The notes below the pieces were generated by a model that saw only the letters and a list, made by a program, of their open reading frames with translations, did no database searches and was not told where the DNA came from. The translations under genes and the position numbers were made by a program. 64,000 bases of DNA from Azolla caroliniana (taxonomy: Eukaryota; Polypodiophyta), in NCBI GenBank assembly GCA_043228905.1, contig JBHGNT010000001.1, positions 14,136,001 through 14,200,000 of the forward strand, written 5' to 3'. Below, piece after piece: positions 49,681-61,080 of the stretch. How positions within the stretch are numbered: the stretch's first letter is position 1; each line of letters starts with the position of its first letter.

Positions 49681-52100
49681 AAAATTGCGTGTATTGTCTA
49701 ATATATCAAGATGAATCGTGACATCGACTAGGACACGTGGCTAAAAACCATACATCAACATAAAAGGACTATATCCAGTGGATGTATGTTTAGAGCTATT
49801 ATAGGCCAATTCTAAGATAGGAAGGTTTTGCTCCCACTTAGAAGGGGTTTTGCTACATAAGCTCAAAGCATGTCCTCAATAATTTCATTAACTCGTTCAG
49901 TTTGTCCATCAGATTGAGCATGATCTGCGGAACTCATGCTCAACGTAGTTTCTAGTTTCTTAAAGACTTGAGTCCAAAAGTCACTAGTAAACATGGAATC
50001 TCAATCACTAACAATATCCATCAGTAATCCATAGAAATGAAATAACTCATCAACAAATTGATAAGCGAATTGTTGAGAGGTTACTATGGTTTTGGTAGGA
50101 ATAAATCTAGCCAATTTTGTTAGTCTGTCAACGACAACCCAAATGGCATCATGACCCCTCTGTGTACGAGGAAAACTAACAATAAAATCCATCAAGATAC
50201 TTTCCCATTTGTTGTTGAGAATATCTAAGGGATGTAAAAGACCAACCACTTTAAGTCGTTCTGACTTACTAAGCTGACATTGTAAGCATTGTGTTACGTA
50301 TTTATGCACATCAGAGCACATCTTAGGATAGAAAAAAGTACTCAAGATGAGAACGAGCGTGCATTGTATTCCAGGATGACCCGCAGATGGTGCATCATGC
50401 CATTCATGAAGAATTTTTTGTTCTATGTTTGTTAAATCTGGAACACAGACCTTTCCACTATAGTAGACCAAACCGTTTGTAATGTGAAAGCGCCTTCGAG
50501 TCCAGTATTTTGAGAAATAATTGTCATCAAGTTATTTCCCTCGAAGGTAATCTAAAAGATCAAATTATTTTTCCGTGAAGCTAAGGATGTTAACTTCTTT
50601 AATGTGACTAAGAGCATCTACAACGGTGTTCATAGAACCCTTGCGATACCGTATGGAAAAATCAATATCTTGCATAAGGTCAACGCAACGGCCTTTACGA
50701 CTAACAAGATTTGGCTTACGATTTGTTTGTCCAGTTGTTCATTCCATGCAATCGGTTTGACAGACTTACGTGGATGACCTTTTAAAAGGTCAATTAATGG
50801 CGTAGTCAATTTGGAATAGTTACGAATTGATTTTCGTAAAAATCCAACAAACCCTAAGAATGATCGTAGTTCACGACTATTACGAGGAATGGGCCAAAGT
50901 TTAACCTTTTCAATACAAGAAGGTTCAATTTCAACGCCATATTCTGTAATTAAATGACCTAGGTACACAATAGATTTTTGGAAAAAATCACATTTTGAAT
51001 GTTTTGCATAGAAAGAGTTGTCACACAAATTTTACAAAACAAATTGAACATGTTGAACGTGACCTTGCAAGGTACGGATATATATCAAAATATCATCCAA
51101 GAAGACGATAACAAAATCACCCAGTTGATCTTGGAAAATGTCATTCATCGTTTGTTGGAATGTGGCTAGAGTATTAGTCCACTTGAAATGCATGACTAAA
51201 AACTCATAAAGGCCATAGCGCGTACGAAAAACGGTTTTAGGAATATCCTTCTCGGCAATGCGAATCTGATGATAACCTATTTGTAAGTCAATTTTCGTAA
51301 AATATCGGGCCCCATGCAAACGATCAATCAAATCATCAGCATGAGGAAACGGATATGCCTTTTTAATTGCATTTTATTGAAACGGCGATAATTGATACAC
51401 ATTTGCCATGAACCTTCCTTCTTCTTAACTAATAGAATTGGCGCACCCCAAGGTGATTTACTATACCTAATGTGGCCCATACTCAAGTATTCCTTAAGTT
51501 GTTTAGCAATCTCATCCTCTTCTAATCGACTAAGGTGGAATGCTCACAGGAGCAGCACCGGGGATGGTCCACATTACGTTTTGTTGTTAAACTAAGCGCC
51601 AATTCGTTAGGAAACACGTCTTGAAAATCGTCTAAAATAGAGTCGAGTAATCGTTGTTCATAATGTGGTAATTGTGTGGCGTCATATTAAAATAATAAAA
51701 TTGAAGCACAGGGTCAATTACACACGAATAAATTAATGAACTAGAATACTCACTTAAAGATTTAGACGACACAAGTGAACGAGAAGGAAGTTTGGATCAT
51801 TGAATAAAATGTTTACCATTATTAAGTTCAAATGTGATCGAGTGATTAACCCAATCAATGGACAAAGAAGGGTTTTTATTAAAAAAACAAGGGTATCCTA
51901 AAATGACATCCGCGGATTGGAGTTTCATAACATGAAAGTCTAGCTTCTCCAAATAGGTATCTATTTGAATTGACAATTGACAAACAATGCCACTGATGTA
52001 TTGAACGCTTCCATTTACCATGTGAACTTGATAGATATGATCACTTGCGTTTATGTGGAGTTCCATTTGCTACACAAAGTGATCATTAAGAAAATTGTGA
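49681..52100 (-). pseudogene. Gypsy-3 protease end, RT and integrase core
   Basis: Protease body (HIYQVHMVNGSVQYI, DVILGYPCFFNKN) at 52066-51797, after a TAG at 52068 where Gypsy-4b has CAG. RT 51500-50770 with DLQIGYHQIRI and the active site FLDD at 51092-51103; the usual PFGLTN is changed to HFKWTN. Then PRNSRELRSFLGFVGF. The RNase H core is deleted: after IAWNE (about 50750) only the last part (SIRYRKGSMNTVVDALS) remains. Integrase 50471-49860: HAR zinc region, Asp in LMDFIVSFPR, Asp in IVSD, then decay. Not functional. Confidence 0.86.
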
Positions 52101-53100
52101 GAACTACCGGAATCAAACAAGAAATGTGCTTGTGTTCCATTGATATACCCGACTACTCGGAGTAAATCATTAGGTCCAAGTAAATGTGAAGGAAAAGTGC
52201 ATTCATATGAACTTAAGTGGTTGGTACGAACTTCAACAACATTAAAAGACTCACTTGTGTGACTCGTAGATTTGTCTTCAGGAGGGGTGTTCATTGACTT
52301 CCTCTCAAGACAACGACAGGTAGCCTTTGTGTGGTCCCGCTTCTTGCAATATGCACAAAAGATGTTCGGTTTCTTGGAGTCGCGGTCAAGAGTGTCACTG
52401 GATTGCTTACGTTTCCTAATGAACTTGACATTCAGAGTTTTGGCGAACTCAAGTTTATTGTGGTTTTTCTTGGAAGTCCTATGGTACCGAAGTACAATGT
52501 TGATGGCTTCCTCGAAAGTTGTGGGGTCCTTGTCATGGACAATCCAATGGTAATCCCCCTTAGGAATACCATGCAAAAAGCAAGCAACAAACCATTTCTC
52601 ACTCATAAGTCCCGATTTTTGGATCGGGGTCCGAGCATGATGCACATAATCCTCGAGAGAGGTATATGGCTTACTCGACAACGTGAGCAAGTGTTGCGCT
52701 TCTTTAGTTTGAGAAGGTGGCTGCAAAAACTGTTTCTTAAAAACATCAACGAAACCTTCCCAAGTTGTGGGTAAGTTCTTTGCAGTCCTTAGGCCGCGCC
52801 ACCAAGCAGCAGCTCAACCACCTAACTCACGACTGACATAACCAATTTTTACAACATCGGGTTTGGGGTGGAGCTCAAAGTGAGACTCCCAACGACCAAG
52901 CCAAGTGGTAATGCCCTCCTCGGTTCTTTCTTTCTTATCTCCCTTGAATGGCGTTACTACGAAAGAAGGTTCACCTTCTTTCTTGGACTCAATAGTCAAT
53001 TCTTGGAATTTCTTTTCCAATGCCATATTGGCTTGCCTCATTTCTTCCAATTGATTCAAGGTAGTAGTGAGCAATTCCTCAATAGTGATATCAACTTATG
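52070..53100 (-). pseudogene. Gypsy-3 gag and protease active site
   Basis: Gag starts upstream of 53074 with a coiled-coil-like stretch (LNQLEEMRQANMALEKKF) and has EPSFVVTPFKGDKKERTEE and WLGRWESHFELHP. One TGA at about 52813, then open from 52726 with the zinc knuckle CAYCKKRDHTKATC (about 52345-52304). Gag runs directly into protease with FLFDSGSSHNFL (about 52120-52085). The active-site DSG and the zinc knuckle are intact. One or two stops only, so gag is nearly readable. Confidence 0.86.
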
Positions 53101-54113
53101 TGCGAGATGCGGATTGGAGTTGAGAGGTCTCTGTCGGAGAGATCGCTCCAACAACGTTCAAAACTTGTTCAATGATGCAAGTTGTGGGTATGCAATATAA
53201 ATAAGGAGGTTCAGAAAATACACAACAAAAATGAATGCTTGAAATTTTAATTGTAAGAATTTTACCAAGAAAGCATCTCACGTCTTTACTCCTCTAGACA
53301 TATGAGATGTGATTCGAGATCCGATAACTATGGTAAAACTATGGTGTTTTAAAAATCATGGGGGAAATCATAGCTAAGATGTCTTTCTCGGAACTCTATC
53401 TTGAATAATCGTGGCGGCTCCCCGAGGCTCAACCATGGTTCTAACATCAATGTAGTTTCCTAGTTAGCCTTATATTAGAATGCCAACCCAACATGTATTG
53501 ATATGTTCGAGAAAGTGTATTATGTAAAAAAACAAGTGCACTCACAAGTAATATTCTAGTCTTGCAAGTAGAAAGCAAATGTTATGAAAGAAAGAGAAAA
53601 AGAAGTCACTATCTATAAGAGTCAAGAAGTGACGAAAACAAGGTGAAAAAACCATGCGTTGCCTACTAAAAAAAAATACCACCAATAAATGGATGGTGCG
53701 AGGTATGCACATATCCATCCCTATATGGAGATTGTAATGTGCACAATTGTGACATAAGCCACAAGTTGATACAAATGGTGGTGGTGTTGTGTGCAAAGAT
53801 GTAGTACTCAAATTTATGAGTAAAACATCGATAGGGGAACTCATGTGGTTTTACTCAAGTTCTAAGGCTCGATAATATGAATTAAACCTAGATGAGCCGT
53901 TGGAAAAAATCGTTCAAAAAACGGCATGATGCCCACTCAATACGAAAAAATAGTCTACACGGAAGTGTTACATCATAGGTGAACGCAAATAAATACTTTA
54001 AACATGACACGGGAAAAATGAGAGTTAATTGTGGGTGGGTAAATGACAGTTACTAGAAAATCATACAAAAGTGAAACGAAAATTTGTGTAATTAGAAATT
54101 AATAAGAATAATA
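53101..54113 (-). other. Gypsy-3 leader, inner part
   Basis: No coding frame that matches anything. 53300-53445 resembles the Gypsy-4a and 4b leaders. The remainder is AT-rich. It ends at the solo LTR. Confidence 0.65.
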
Positions 54114-54944
54114 TGACAGGAATACACGCTCCCTAAGCACAACACTCGGCCACAACCAAGTCTAGGATCAAACACAGAAAACGGGTAAGGAACGCACGAC
54201 ACAGTGAAGAGAAGAGTACACATGATGTTAACGTGGAAAACCCAAACTAGGGAAAAACCACGGTAGCCCATAGACTGCAAACTATCACTATATCACAATG
54301 TACAATAGTAAACAACCAAGGCAACGACCTCGAGCTTGCTATTTTCGCCACAGGCGGCAGTTACAATAGAGGCAACGACCTCTTCCTCTCTCTCTGTACA
54401 CAGTTACGCACTCAAATCTTGCACCAACAAGAATGACAACAACAACACACTAAGTTTGCCCTAAGTCATATTTATACTAATATGACTTTTCGGCTATTTA
54501 CAAATATAGCCCCGATGGACTCTCAGAAAACATATTTACGAATATGTCCCTTCATCTGGTGAGCACTTCTCACTGGGCCTTCGCCATCCGGCTCTTGCCG
54601 GGTACTCGTCATCCGGTTCTCATCAGGTCTTCCGTTGTCGGGTACTCCACATCCGGTTCTCATCGGGTCTTCCGTTGTCGGGTACTCGTCATCCGGTTCT
54701 CACCGGGTCTTCCGTTGATGGGTACTCCACATCCGGTTCTCACAGGGTCTTCCGTTGCCGGGTACTCCACATCCGGTTCTCACCGGGTCTTCCGTTGCCG
54801 GGTACTCGTCATCCGGTTCTCACCGAGTCTTCCGTTGCCGAGTACTCCACATCCGGTTTCGGCCAAGGCCTATCGGCCTCGGCCGAGTTTGCTCATCAAC
54901 ACTGTTCTTCTCACTTCCCACTCGGAGGGACCTATTTCCTAACA
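54114..54944 (-). repeat. Solo LTR of Copia-2 family
   Basis: 831 bp, minus-strand TGTTAGGAAATAGG to ATTCCTGTCA, with no internal region. Flanks TAATA (54109-54113) and TAATG (54945-54949) fit a 5-bp target duplication with one change. It is the longest LTR of this family here, because its U3 array has about seven units. It was probably left by recombination between the two LTRs of a full element. Confidence 0.9.
54601..54865. repeat. 40-bp tandem repeat array in the LTR U3
   Basis: Exact 40-base period: units start at 54601, 54641, 54681, 54721, 54761, 54801 and 54841. Each has GGTACTC, then GTC or CAC, then ATCCGGTTCTCACCGGGTCT and TCCGTTG. The two variants (GTC, CAC) are mixed along the array. 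CCGGTTCTCACCGG is an imperfect palindrome within each unit. Confidence 0.95.
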
Positions 54945-55187
54945 TAATGATCAATTAGGTGTACGGAACATTAAGCATACCTTAAGGTAAGAAACCTTAG
55001 GGTAATTGACATGCACCTCCTCAAGACCACCAAATCCCATAGAATCGGCTAAGTGATAGCTCAATAGAGAGTAGAGTGGCATAGGCAGGCAACATACATC
55101 TCGCTAAGACCACAAGATCCCATAGAATCGGCCAAGTGATGGCTCAATAAAGGGAAGGGTGTCATACTCAACAACATATGCAAAAGG
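54945..55187 (-). other. Gypsy-3 leader, middle part
   Basis: Non-coding. It contains a direct repeat of about 45 bases (55013-55057 and 55107-55151, with CCCATAGAATCGGC and GTGAT-GCTCAATA) about 94 bases apart. Copia-3 is inserted at 55188. Confidence 0.6.
55183..55187 (+). other. Target-site duplication of Copia-3 (left)
   Basis: AAAGG, repeated at 60645-60649 after the 3' LTR. Confidence 0.9.
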
Positions 55188-55820
55188 TGTTAGATATAAT
55201 CAATGATCAGCCCCAAGTTGTAAATCTATCCCCATATGTGCTCTTAGAGTGCACATTTTGTGATAGCGCCCCAAATGAGGAGCGGCTAGTGTGCAACTCG
55301 ACCATATGGGTCGATAAGGTGTTAATCTAGGAAACCGTAGATGCGTAGGACACAATATATTTAGGAAAGAGAGAAATAGATAAAAGGATTGTCTAATCAA
55401 GTCAGCTAGAATATTTTGTGGGCAAGTTACGATGTACTTAGTCTTGAAGTATGCGTCATTGACTTCAAGATAAGTATTATCTAGCACTAGCCTGTACCTA
55501 GGGAGTTGGGTCATATTAAATGACAAGTCAGTTGACAGAAAAGGAATATCTCCACTACTGTCAACTGACTTGCACATTTATACTAAGACCAAACATAGAT
55601 TATAAGTCACTTTTCTCACACAGTGGTCAGATTGATCATTAGTCCCCACTAATTTTGTAGTGAGCCGGTCCATATCCTATCTAAGCTCTAAGGTGTGAGC
55701 GCATGGGAAAACTACCATTTTGAACTACTCTCATATGTAATAGAAATTCTGTTTTCATATATCCATCTCTGCAGTTGTAACTCTATATACCTATCTACTC
55801 GATTCTCAATATTTCTAAGA
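55188..55820 (+). repeat. 5' LTR of Copia-3
   Basis: TGTTAGATATAATC to TTTCTAAGA, directly followed by the primer site. It contains a 15-bp perfect inverted repeat (55524-55538 and 55558-55572, 19-base loop) and TATATAC near 55785. The only differences from the 3' LTR I see are one G/A near the TATA stretch and the second-last base. Confidence 0.95.
55524..55572. repeat. 15-bp hairpin in the Copia-3 LTR
   Basis: CAAGTCAGTTGACAG and its exact complement with a 19-base loop; repeated at 60348-60396 in the 3' LTR. A second, shorter hairpin (TCTTGAAGT / ACTTCAAGA) lies just upstream, near 55442-55470. Confidence 0.9.
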
Positions 55821-55832
55821 TGGTATCAGAGC
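55821..55832 (+). other. Primer-binding site of Copia-3
   Basis: A perfect TGGTATCAGAGC directly after the LTR end. Confidence 0.93.
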
Positions 55833-55892
55833 GAAGAGGTTGATCTAGATTAGGTATATACGGGTAGTTGTTGTCTAGCAACAGAGAGAAAT

Positions 55893-55894
<2 letters not shown>

Positions 55895-55919
<25 letters not shown>
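55895..55919 (+). repeat. (GA)n microsatellite in the Copia-3 leader
   Basis: A GA run of about 12 units, 10 bases before the gag ATG. Confidence 0.9.
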
Positions 55920-55924
<5 letters not shown>

Positions 55925-55929
55925 TATCA

Positions 55930-56811
55930 ATGGCCTTGTCCACGAATGTTGCAGTTGCTCCATTGCGCATTCGCCCACCTCCATTGTCTGATGGAAAGCT
56001 AGATGGAACCAACTACACTCTATGGAAGTTCAAAATGTCTGCCATTTTGGATTCCTACGAGTTGTTGGAAACAATCATGGGACCCACAGGGGGAGACCCT
56101 GAGCCCATGGCAACCTTTGACCCTGCACACCCTACCACATCAATTCCTCCAAATGCTGATCTACTTCGAGCCTGGAAGAGAAGGAATGCTGATGCGCTAT
56201 GTACCATAGTCACTGGTGTATGTGACTCCGTACTAACAGTAGTGCAACATACAACTAGGGCACATGAAGCTTGGAGCATATTGGCCAGCCAGTATGAGAC
56301 CAGAAACTATACAAGGATACAAAACCTCGAAAATCAGCTTGCTGCAGAGAAGCTCGCTGATGGAGAGAAAGTAGAATCCTTTGTAAAAAGGATTAAGGAT
56401 CTTCAAGATCAGCTGGCGGCTGTTGGAGTAGTCGTCTCTCAAGAGGATATGGCTCGTCGGTGCATTCGAGTACTTCCTTTCAAGTATGATGGCATTGTGA
56501 CAGCATTGAACACTCAGGTTCGACCCACTCCTTTAAAATTTGATGAACTAAGTGCAATGCTGCTTGAAGAGGAGCTTCGGCTGAAGACAAGAGAAGAAAG
56601 GGAAGATTCAACATTTGTCTCTAGGACTAAGGGTGAAGGGGCATCCAATTCAAACAATGCGAATAGGATACCGAAGAAGAAGAAGTTCAATGGATCGTGT
56701 TTCTACTGTGACAAGAAGGGTCACACAATCAAGGATTGTCGAAAGAAGATGGCGGATGAGAAGATAATAAGACTTCTTGGAGAGAGCCCGAGTCCGCTAA
56801 CAATGTCGTAG
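55930..56811 (+). CDS. Copia-3 gag
   Basis: 293 codons from the ATG at 55930 ([12 protein letters not shown]), the first ATG after the leader. A gag domain of the UBN2 type ([17 protein letters not shown], residues about 23-45; [24 protein letters not shown]) is followed by a Lys/Glu-rich linker and the zinc knuckle [14 protein letters not shown] at 56698-56739. It forms the particle and binds RNA. It ends with TAG at 56809. The pol frame in the +2 phase reads [15 protein letters not shown] over the same stretch, so gag and pol are joined by a one-base shift, near 56795. Length and motifs are normal for the family. Confidence 0.93.
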   Translation: MALSTNVAVAPLRIRPPPLSDGKLDGTNYTLWKFKMSAILDSYELLETIMGPTGGDPEPMATFDPAHPTTSIPPNADLLRAWKRRNADALCTIVTGVCDSVLTVVQHTTRAHEAWSILASQYETRNYTRIQNLENQLAAEKLADGEKVESFVKRIKDLQDQLAAVGVVVSQEDMARRCIRVLPFKYDGIVTALNTQVRPTPLKFDELSAMLLEEELRLKTREEREDSTFVSRTKGEGASNSNNANRIPKKKKFNGSCFYCDKKGHTIKDCRKKMADEKIIRLLGESPSPLTMS

Positions 56812-56816
56812 ATGAA

Positions 56817-59800
56817 CTTGAGTTATGGGTCGCAACTGAAGAAGTGTGTTCTTCAGTTGACACTCAAGTTGTTGATGAGTCTTGGATTCTCGATAGTGGA
56901 GCATCCCGACATATGACCAGTAATCGTGACTGGTACAGTTCTTGGACACCTCTACAAGAGCCCATCAATGTTGTGGTCGGGAACAATGCTCGATGTCCGG
57001 CCAAAGGAACCGGAACCGTCTCCCTCAAAGCAACGACCGGTGGGACAAAGCATCTCTCTCAAGTGTTGTACGTGCCAGATCTGAAGAAGAATCTACTGTC
57101 CATTTCTGCACTGACTGACAAGGGTCTTGATGTTCGATTCAAGAAGTCGGGTGCAGAAATAACAGATTCTGCTGGCAAGGTTGTAGGAATAGGGGTGAGG
57201 CGCAACAATCTCTATGAGCTGAGCGCGTTTACCATTTCTACTGACCACAGCACAAGTACCAACACAAAGCAATGGCATGAGAGATTTGGGCATCTCAACG
57301 TTGCTGTGTTGAAGGAGATGAAGAAATCGAATATGGTAGTTGGGTTGCCAACCCTATCTGACTTAAGTCATGTTTGTGATGCTTGTATGATGGGCAAGCA
57401 TCAAAGATCAGCCATTCCAAAAGAGAGTCAAAATCGGGCAAAGACTCCTCTACAGCTAATACACATTGACCTCTCTGGAAAAATGGTGACTCCTGCAATG
57501 GGTGGATCTCTCTACTATATGCTAATAGTCGACGACTTCAGCAGAAAGATGTGGGTTTACTTCCTTCGGGAGAAGGCTGAAGCTTTTAAAATCTTCAAAA
57601 GATGGCATAAGTTTGTCGAGCGAGAGTCTGGAAAGTTAGTGAAGGAGCTACGCTCTGATCGAGGTGGAGAATTCTTATCAATAGAATTCTGTGAGTATTG
57701 CAAAGAGCATGGAATTAAGCGCCAACTTACAACTGCCTACACCCCACAACAAAATGGCGTTGTCGAACGTCGAAATCGAACAGTTGTCGAGATGGCTAGG
57801 TGTATGTTGAAGGCACAAGCGCTGCCCGACCCATTCTGGGCTGAAGCAGTGAACACAGCAGTTTACATCCTCAATCGGAGCTACACGAAGGCACTTCAAG
57901 GGAAAACACCCCAAGAAGCTTATTCAGGCAAGAAACCTTCAGTGCTGCACTTCAGAACCTTTGGGTGTATGTGCTACGCACATATTCCAGATGTGAGCAG
58001 AAAGAAGTTGGATGCTAAAAGCAAAAAGTGTATCTTTCTCGGATATAGTGAAGAGTCAAAGGCCTATCGACTCTACGATCCAGAGGCAAGAAAGATATTG
58101 ACAAGCCGCGATGTGGTGTTCGATGAGGAACAACCACAGCTAGCTGAGAACAACGATTCTCAAGTTATCTCATCAACTGAAGAAGTATTTTACCCAATCC
58201 CGACCCATTATCCAAAAAAGGAAGCTGAACCATCTGATGGTAATGGTTCACTAGTTCAGCCTATGCCAGTCCCACATGTAAAGAAAATACCTAAGTGGGC
58301 TCAACAACTCTTCAATGATCATACTCCTAAAGTTGAGTTTCCTGAAACTTCAACTGATGGATTACGAAGATCAAGAAGAATACAGGAGCAAGGAAGAACC
58401 TCTGACCACATTGTCAACATGGCTCTGATGGTGGACATCATAGGCTCAGTGAGTGAGCCGACCTCGGTGGAGGAAGCTATGGCCGACCCGAAGTGGAAAG
58501 AGGCGATGATATCAGAATATGATAGCATCATGAAAAATGACACATGGGAGTTGGTAGAGAGGCCAACAAAGAAGAAGGTGATAGGCACGAAGTGGGTATG
58601 GAAAGTAAAGTATAAAGCTGATGGCTCTTTGGAGAAATTCAAGGCCAGGCTAGTAGCGCAAGGATACTCCCAAATTGAAGGGTTCGATGTACAAGAAACA
58701 TTTGCCCCGACAGCTCGCATGACAACAATTCGAATGGTCATAGCGTTGGCTGCTTCAAGAGGATGGCCGATTTATCAAATGGATGTCAAATCAGCATTTC
58801 TGAATGGGCATCTCAAGGAGGAGGTATATGTGACACAACCACTGGGGTTTGAGATACCGAATTCAGAAAACAAAGTTTGCAAGCTGAAGAAGGCACTATA
58901 TGGTCTAAAGCAAGCACCAAGAGCTTGGAACAAGAGGATAGACAGCTTCTTACGATCAATCGACTTTAAGCAATGTGCTTCGGATGCAAGTATGTATGTC
59001 AAAATGAAGGACGGGAAACAAGTCATCATTATCATTTACGTGGATGATCTAGTACTTACTGGTGACCATGAAGAGTGCATTGGCCAAACACAAGAGTGTT
59101 TGAAAACTGAGTTTGAAATGACAGACTTGGGGATTCTACACTACTTCCTTGGAATTGAGGTTTGGCAAACCTCGGTCGGCATCTTCATGTCACAAAGAAA
59201 GTATGCAACAGAGATCTTGAAGACCTTCGGGATGATGGACAGCAAGTCGAAGTCGACTCCAATGGAGTCAAACTGCAAGCTATCCCAAGAAGACTCATCA
59301 CCAATGGTTGACATAAGGAAGTATAGACAACTAGTAGGAAGTCTAATTTTCCTATGCAACACTAGGCCGGATATTTGTTTTGCAGTCAATATGGTGAGTC
59401 GATTCAGCAACAAGCCGAAGGAGACTCATTGGAAAGCTGCTCTACGTGTATTAAAGTACATTGTGGGTACTTTAAATTATGGAATCTTCTACAAGCCAAC
59501 AATTGACCAACTTAGTGGATATTGCGACTCCGATTGGGCTGGAGATAGTGATTCCAGAAAATCAGTTTCTGGATATTGTTTTTCAATAGGATCTGGAGCT
59601 GTTTCATGGAGTAGTAAAAAACAACCAACAGTGGCACTATCTTCAACGGAGGCAGAATACAAAGCAGCATGCATAGCGGCATGCGAGGTAGTTTGGCTAA
59701 GAAGAATCCTTATGGATGTGGCAGTCCCAATAAGGACGGCAACGGTATTGAGGTGTGACAATCAGAGTTGCATGGCCATTGCCAAGAACCCCGTATTTCA

Positions 59801-60017
59801 TGCACGTACTAAACACATAGAGATTCAGTATCACTATCTGCGGGAGCTAATAAATGATGAGATTGTGGAGCTTGAGTACTGTCCAACATCAGAAAATGCT
59901 GCAGATATCTTCACAAAGGCGCTTGGAGCAGAACAGTTGCAACAACACCTTCGACGACTAGGTGTTGGCCCAATTCCAAGTGAACTCAATGGGTTGATCA
60001 TTGAGGGGGCGTGTTAG
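56817..60017 (+). CDS. Copia-3 pol: protease, integrase, RT, RNase H
   Basis: Open to TAG at 60015. Protease LDSGASRHM with Asp at 56892. Pre-integrase [13 protein letters not shown] and CDACMMGKH. Integrase Asp at 57468 (HIDLSG), Asp at 57657 (RSDRGGEF) and Glu at 57765 (VVERRN). RT from about 58500 with [23 protein letters not shown] and [10 protein letters not shown], and active site YVDD at 59037-59048. RNase H with [15 protein letters not shown] and the last DNQSC (59520-59830). The first in-frame ATG is 56844, but the protein homology begins near 56805, so gag-pol is probably made as one chain in intact relatives. All catalytic residues are present. It acts in cytoplasmic particles and then the nucleus. 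Confidence 0.95.
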   Translation, partial: LELWVATEEVCSSVDTQVVDESWILDSGASRHMTSNRDWYSSWTPLQEPINVVVGNNARCPAKGTGTVSLKATTGGTKHLSQVLYVPDLKKNLLSISALTDKGLDVRFKKSGAEITDSAGKVVGIGVRRNNLYELSAFTISTDHSTSTNTKQWHERFGHLNVAVLKEMKKSNMVVGLPTLSDLSHVCDACMMGKHQRSAIPKESQNRAKTPLQLIHIDLSGKMVTPAMGGSLYYMLIVDDFSRKMWVYFLREKAEAFKIFKRWHKFVERESGKLVKELRSDRGGEFLSIEFCEYCKEHGIKRQLTTAYTPQQNGVVERRNRTVVEMARCMLKAQALPDPFWAEAVNTAVYILNRSYTKALQGKTPQEAYSGKKPSVLHFRTFGCMCYAHIPDVSRKKLDAKSKKCIFLGYSEESKAYRLYDPEARKILTSRDVVFDEEQPQLAENNDSQVISSTEEVFYPIPTHYPKKEAEPSDGNGSLVQPMPVPHVKKIPKWAQQLFNDHTPKVEFPETSTDGLRRSRRIQEQGRTSDHIVNMALMVDIIGSVSEPTSVEEAMADPKWKEAMISEYDSIMKNDTWELVERPTKKKVIGTKWVWKVKYKADGSLEKFKARLVAQGYSQIEGFDVQETFAPTARMTTIRMVIALAASRGWPIYQMDVKSAFLNGHLKEEVYVTQPLGFEIPNSENKVCKLKKALYGLKQAPRAWNKRIDSFLRSIDFKQCASDASMYVKMKDGKQVIIIIYVDDLVLTGDHEECIGQTQECLKTEFEMTDLGILHYFLGIEVWQTSVGIFMSQRKYATEILKTFGMMDSKSKSTPMESNCKLSQEDSSPMVDIRKYRQLVGSLIFLCNTRPDICFAVNMVSRFSNKPKETHWKAALRVLKYIVGTLNYGIFYKPTIDQLSGYCDSDWAGDSDSRKSVSGYCFSIGSGAVSWSSKKQPTVALSSTEAEYKAACIAACEVVWLRRILMDVAVPIRTATVLRCDNQSCMAIAKNPVFHARTKHIEIQYHYLRELINDEIVELEYCPTSENAADIFTKALGAEQLQQHLRRLGVGPIPSELNGLIIEGAC
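60000..60011 (+). other. Polypurine tract of Copia-3
   Basis: ATTGAGGGGGCG before the 3' LTR. The pol stop codon lies inside the LTR start (TGTTAG). Confidence 0.8.
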
Positions 60018-60644
60018 ATATAATCAATGATCAGCCCCAAGTTGTAAATCTATCCCCATATGTGCTCTTAGAGTGCACATTTTGTGATAGCGCCCCAAAT
60101 GAGGAGCGGCTAGTGTGCAACTCGACCATATGGGTCGATAAGGTGTTAATCTAGGAAACCGTAGATGCGTAGGACACAATATATTTAGGAAAGAGAGAAA
60201 TAGATAAAAGGATTGTCTAATCAAGTCAGCTAGAATATTTTGTGGGCAAGTTACGATGTACTTAGTCTTGAAGTATGCGTCATTGACTTCAAGATAAGTA
60301 TTATCTAGCACTAGCCTGTACCTAGGGAGTTGGGTCATATTAAATGACAAGTCAGTTGACAGAAAAGGAATATCTCCACTACTGTCAACTGACTTGCACA
60401 TTTATACTAAGACCAAACATAGATTATAAGTCACTTTTCTCACACAGTGGTCAGATTGATCATTAGTCCCCACTAATTTTGTAGTGAGCCGGTCCATATC
60501 CTATCTAAGCTCTAAGGTGTGAGCGCATGGGAAAACTACCATTTTGAACTACTCTCATATGTAATAGAAATTCTGTTTTCATATATCCATCTCTGCAGTT
60601 ATAACTCTATATACCTATCTACTCGATTCTCAATATTTCTAATA
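60012..60644 (+). repeat. 3' LTR of Copia-3
   Basis: TGTTAGATATAATC to TTTCTAATA, 633 bp, followed by AAAGG. Confidence 0.95.
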
Positions 60645-61067
60645 AAAGGTTCATGAGGTATGAGGTGAGTGTGTGCGATTAGGGCAAACACGCTCGACCA
60701 GATGCACAAGAATAATTATTACCGTAAGAGATGGCTCACGAGAAGGGAGAGTGGGAGATACATCACAATATGCAAAAGGGCCATGAGTTGAGCGTGTGTG
60801 ATTAGTGCAAACACGCTCAGCCCAATGCAAAATAATAATTAAAATCATAGCATGGTAGAAAGTAGAAAGAAAGAAAATAAAACGTAATACAAATTTAATT
60901 CGACCAAGAAAAACGCATCATAGAAAAGGAGAGAGAGATCGATAAAGAAGAATACCGGGTTAAGAATGTTGTTTTGATCTTGTGAAGAGCATGACGAGCC
61001 TTGTTAGATTCCCATTGCTCACTCGCAAAAAACATCAAAGCAACAACAAAAAAAATTCTTAGTAAAT
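60645..61067 (-). other. Gypsy-3 leader, outer part
   Basis: Non-coding, between Copia-3 and the Gypsy-3 primer site. It has two copies of a roughly 60-base unit, each with an 8-bp hairpin: GAGTGTGT/ACACGCTC at 60667-60695 (one mismatch) and GAGCGTGT/ACACGCTC at 60790-60818, about 122 bases apart. Confidence 0.65.
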
Positions 61068-61079
61068 GCTCTAATACCA
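61068..61079 (-). other. Primer-binding site of Gypsy-3
   Basis: Minus-strand TGGTATTAGAGC, one C-to-T change from the initiator Met site, one base from the LTR. Confidence 0.82.
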
Positions 61080-61080
61080 T

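Larger units (their letters stand above)
55188..60644 (+). mobile_element. Copia-3, young nearly intact Ty1/copia element
   Basis: 5.46 kb. LTRs of 633 bp differ by only two bases by eye, target duplication AAAGG, perfect initiator-Met primer site, gag, a 1057-codon pol frame and a polypurine tract. All catalytic motifs are present. The only visible coding lesion is a frame change between gag and pol near 56795-56815. Confidence 0.97.

Noticed and set aside
54601-54865. Regular repeats resembling a CRISPR array
   Set aside because: Units are contiguous 40-bp tandem repeats with no unique spacers, inside a plant LTR.
55200-55577. Minus 125-codon frame, identical at 60024-60401
   Set aside because: Entirely within the two Copia-3 LTRs; identity only reflects LTR identity.
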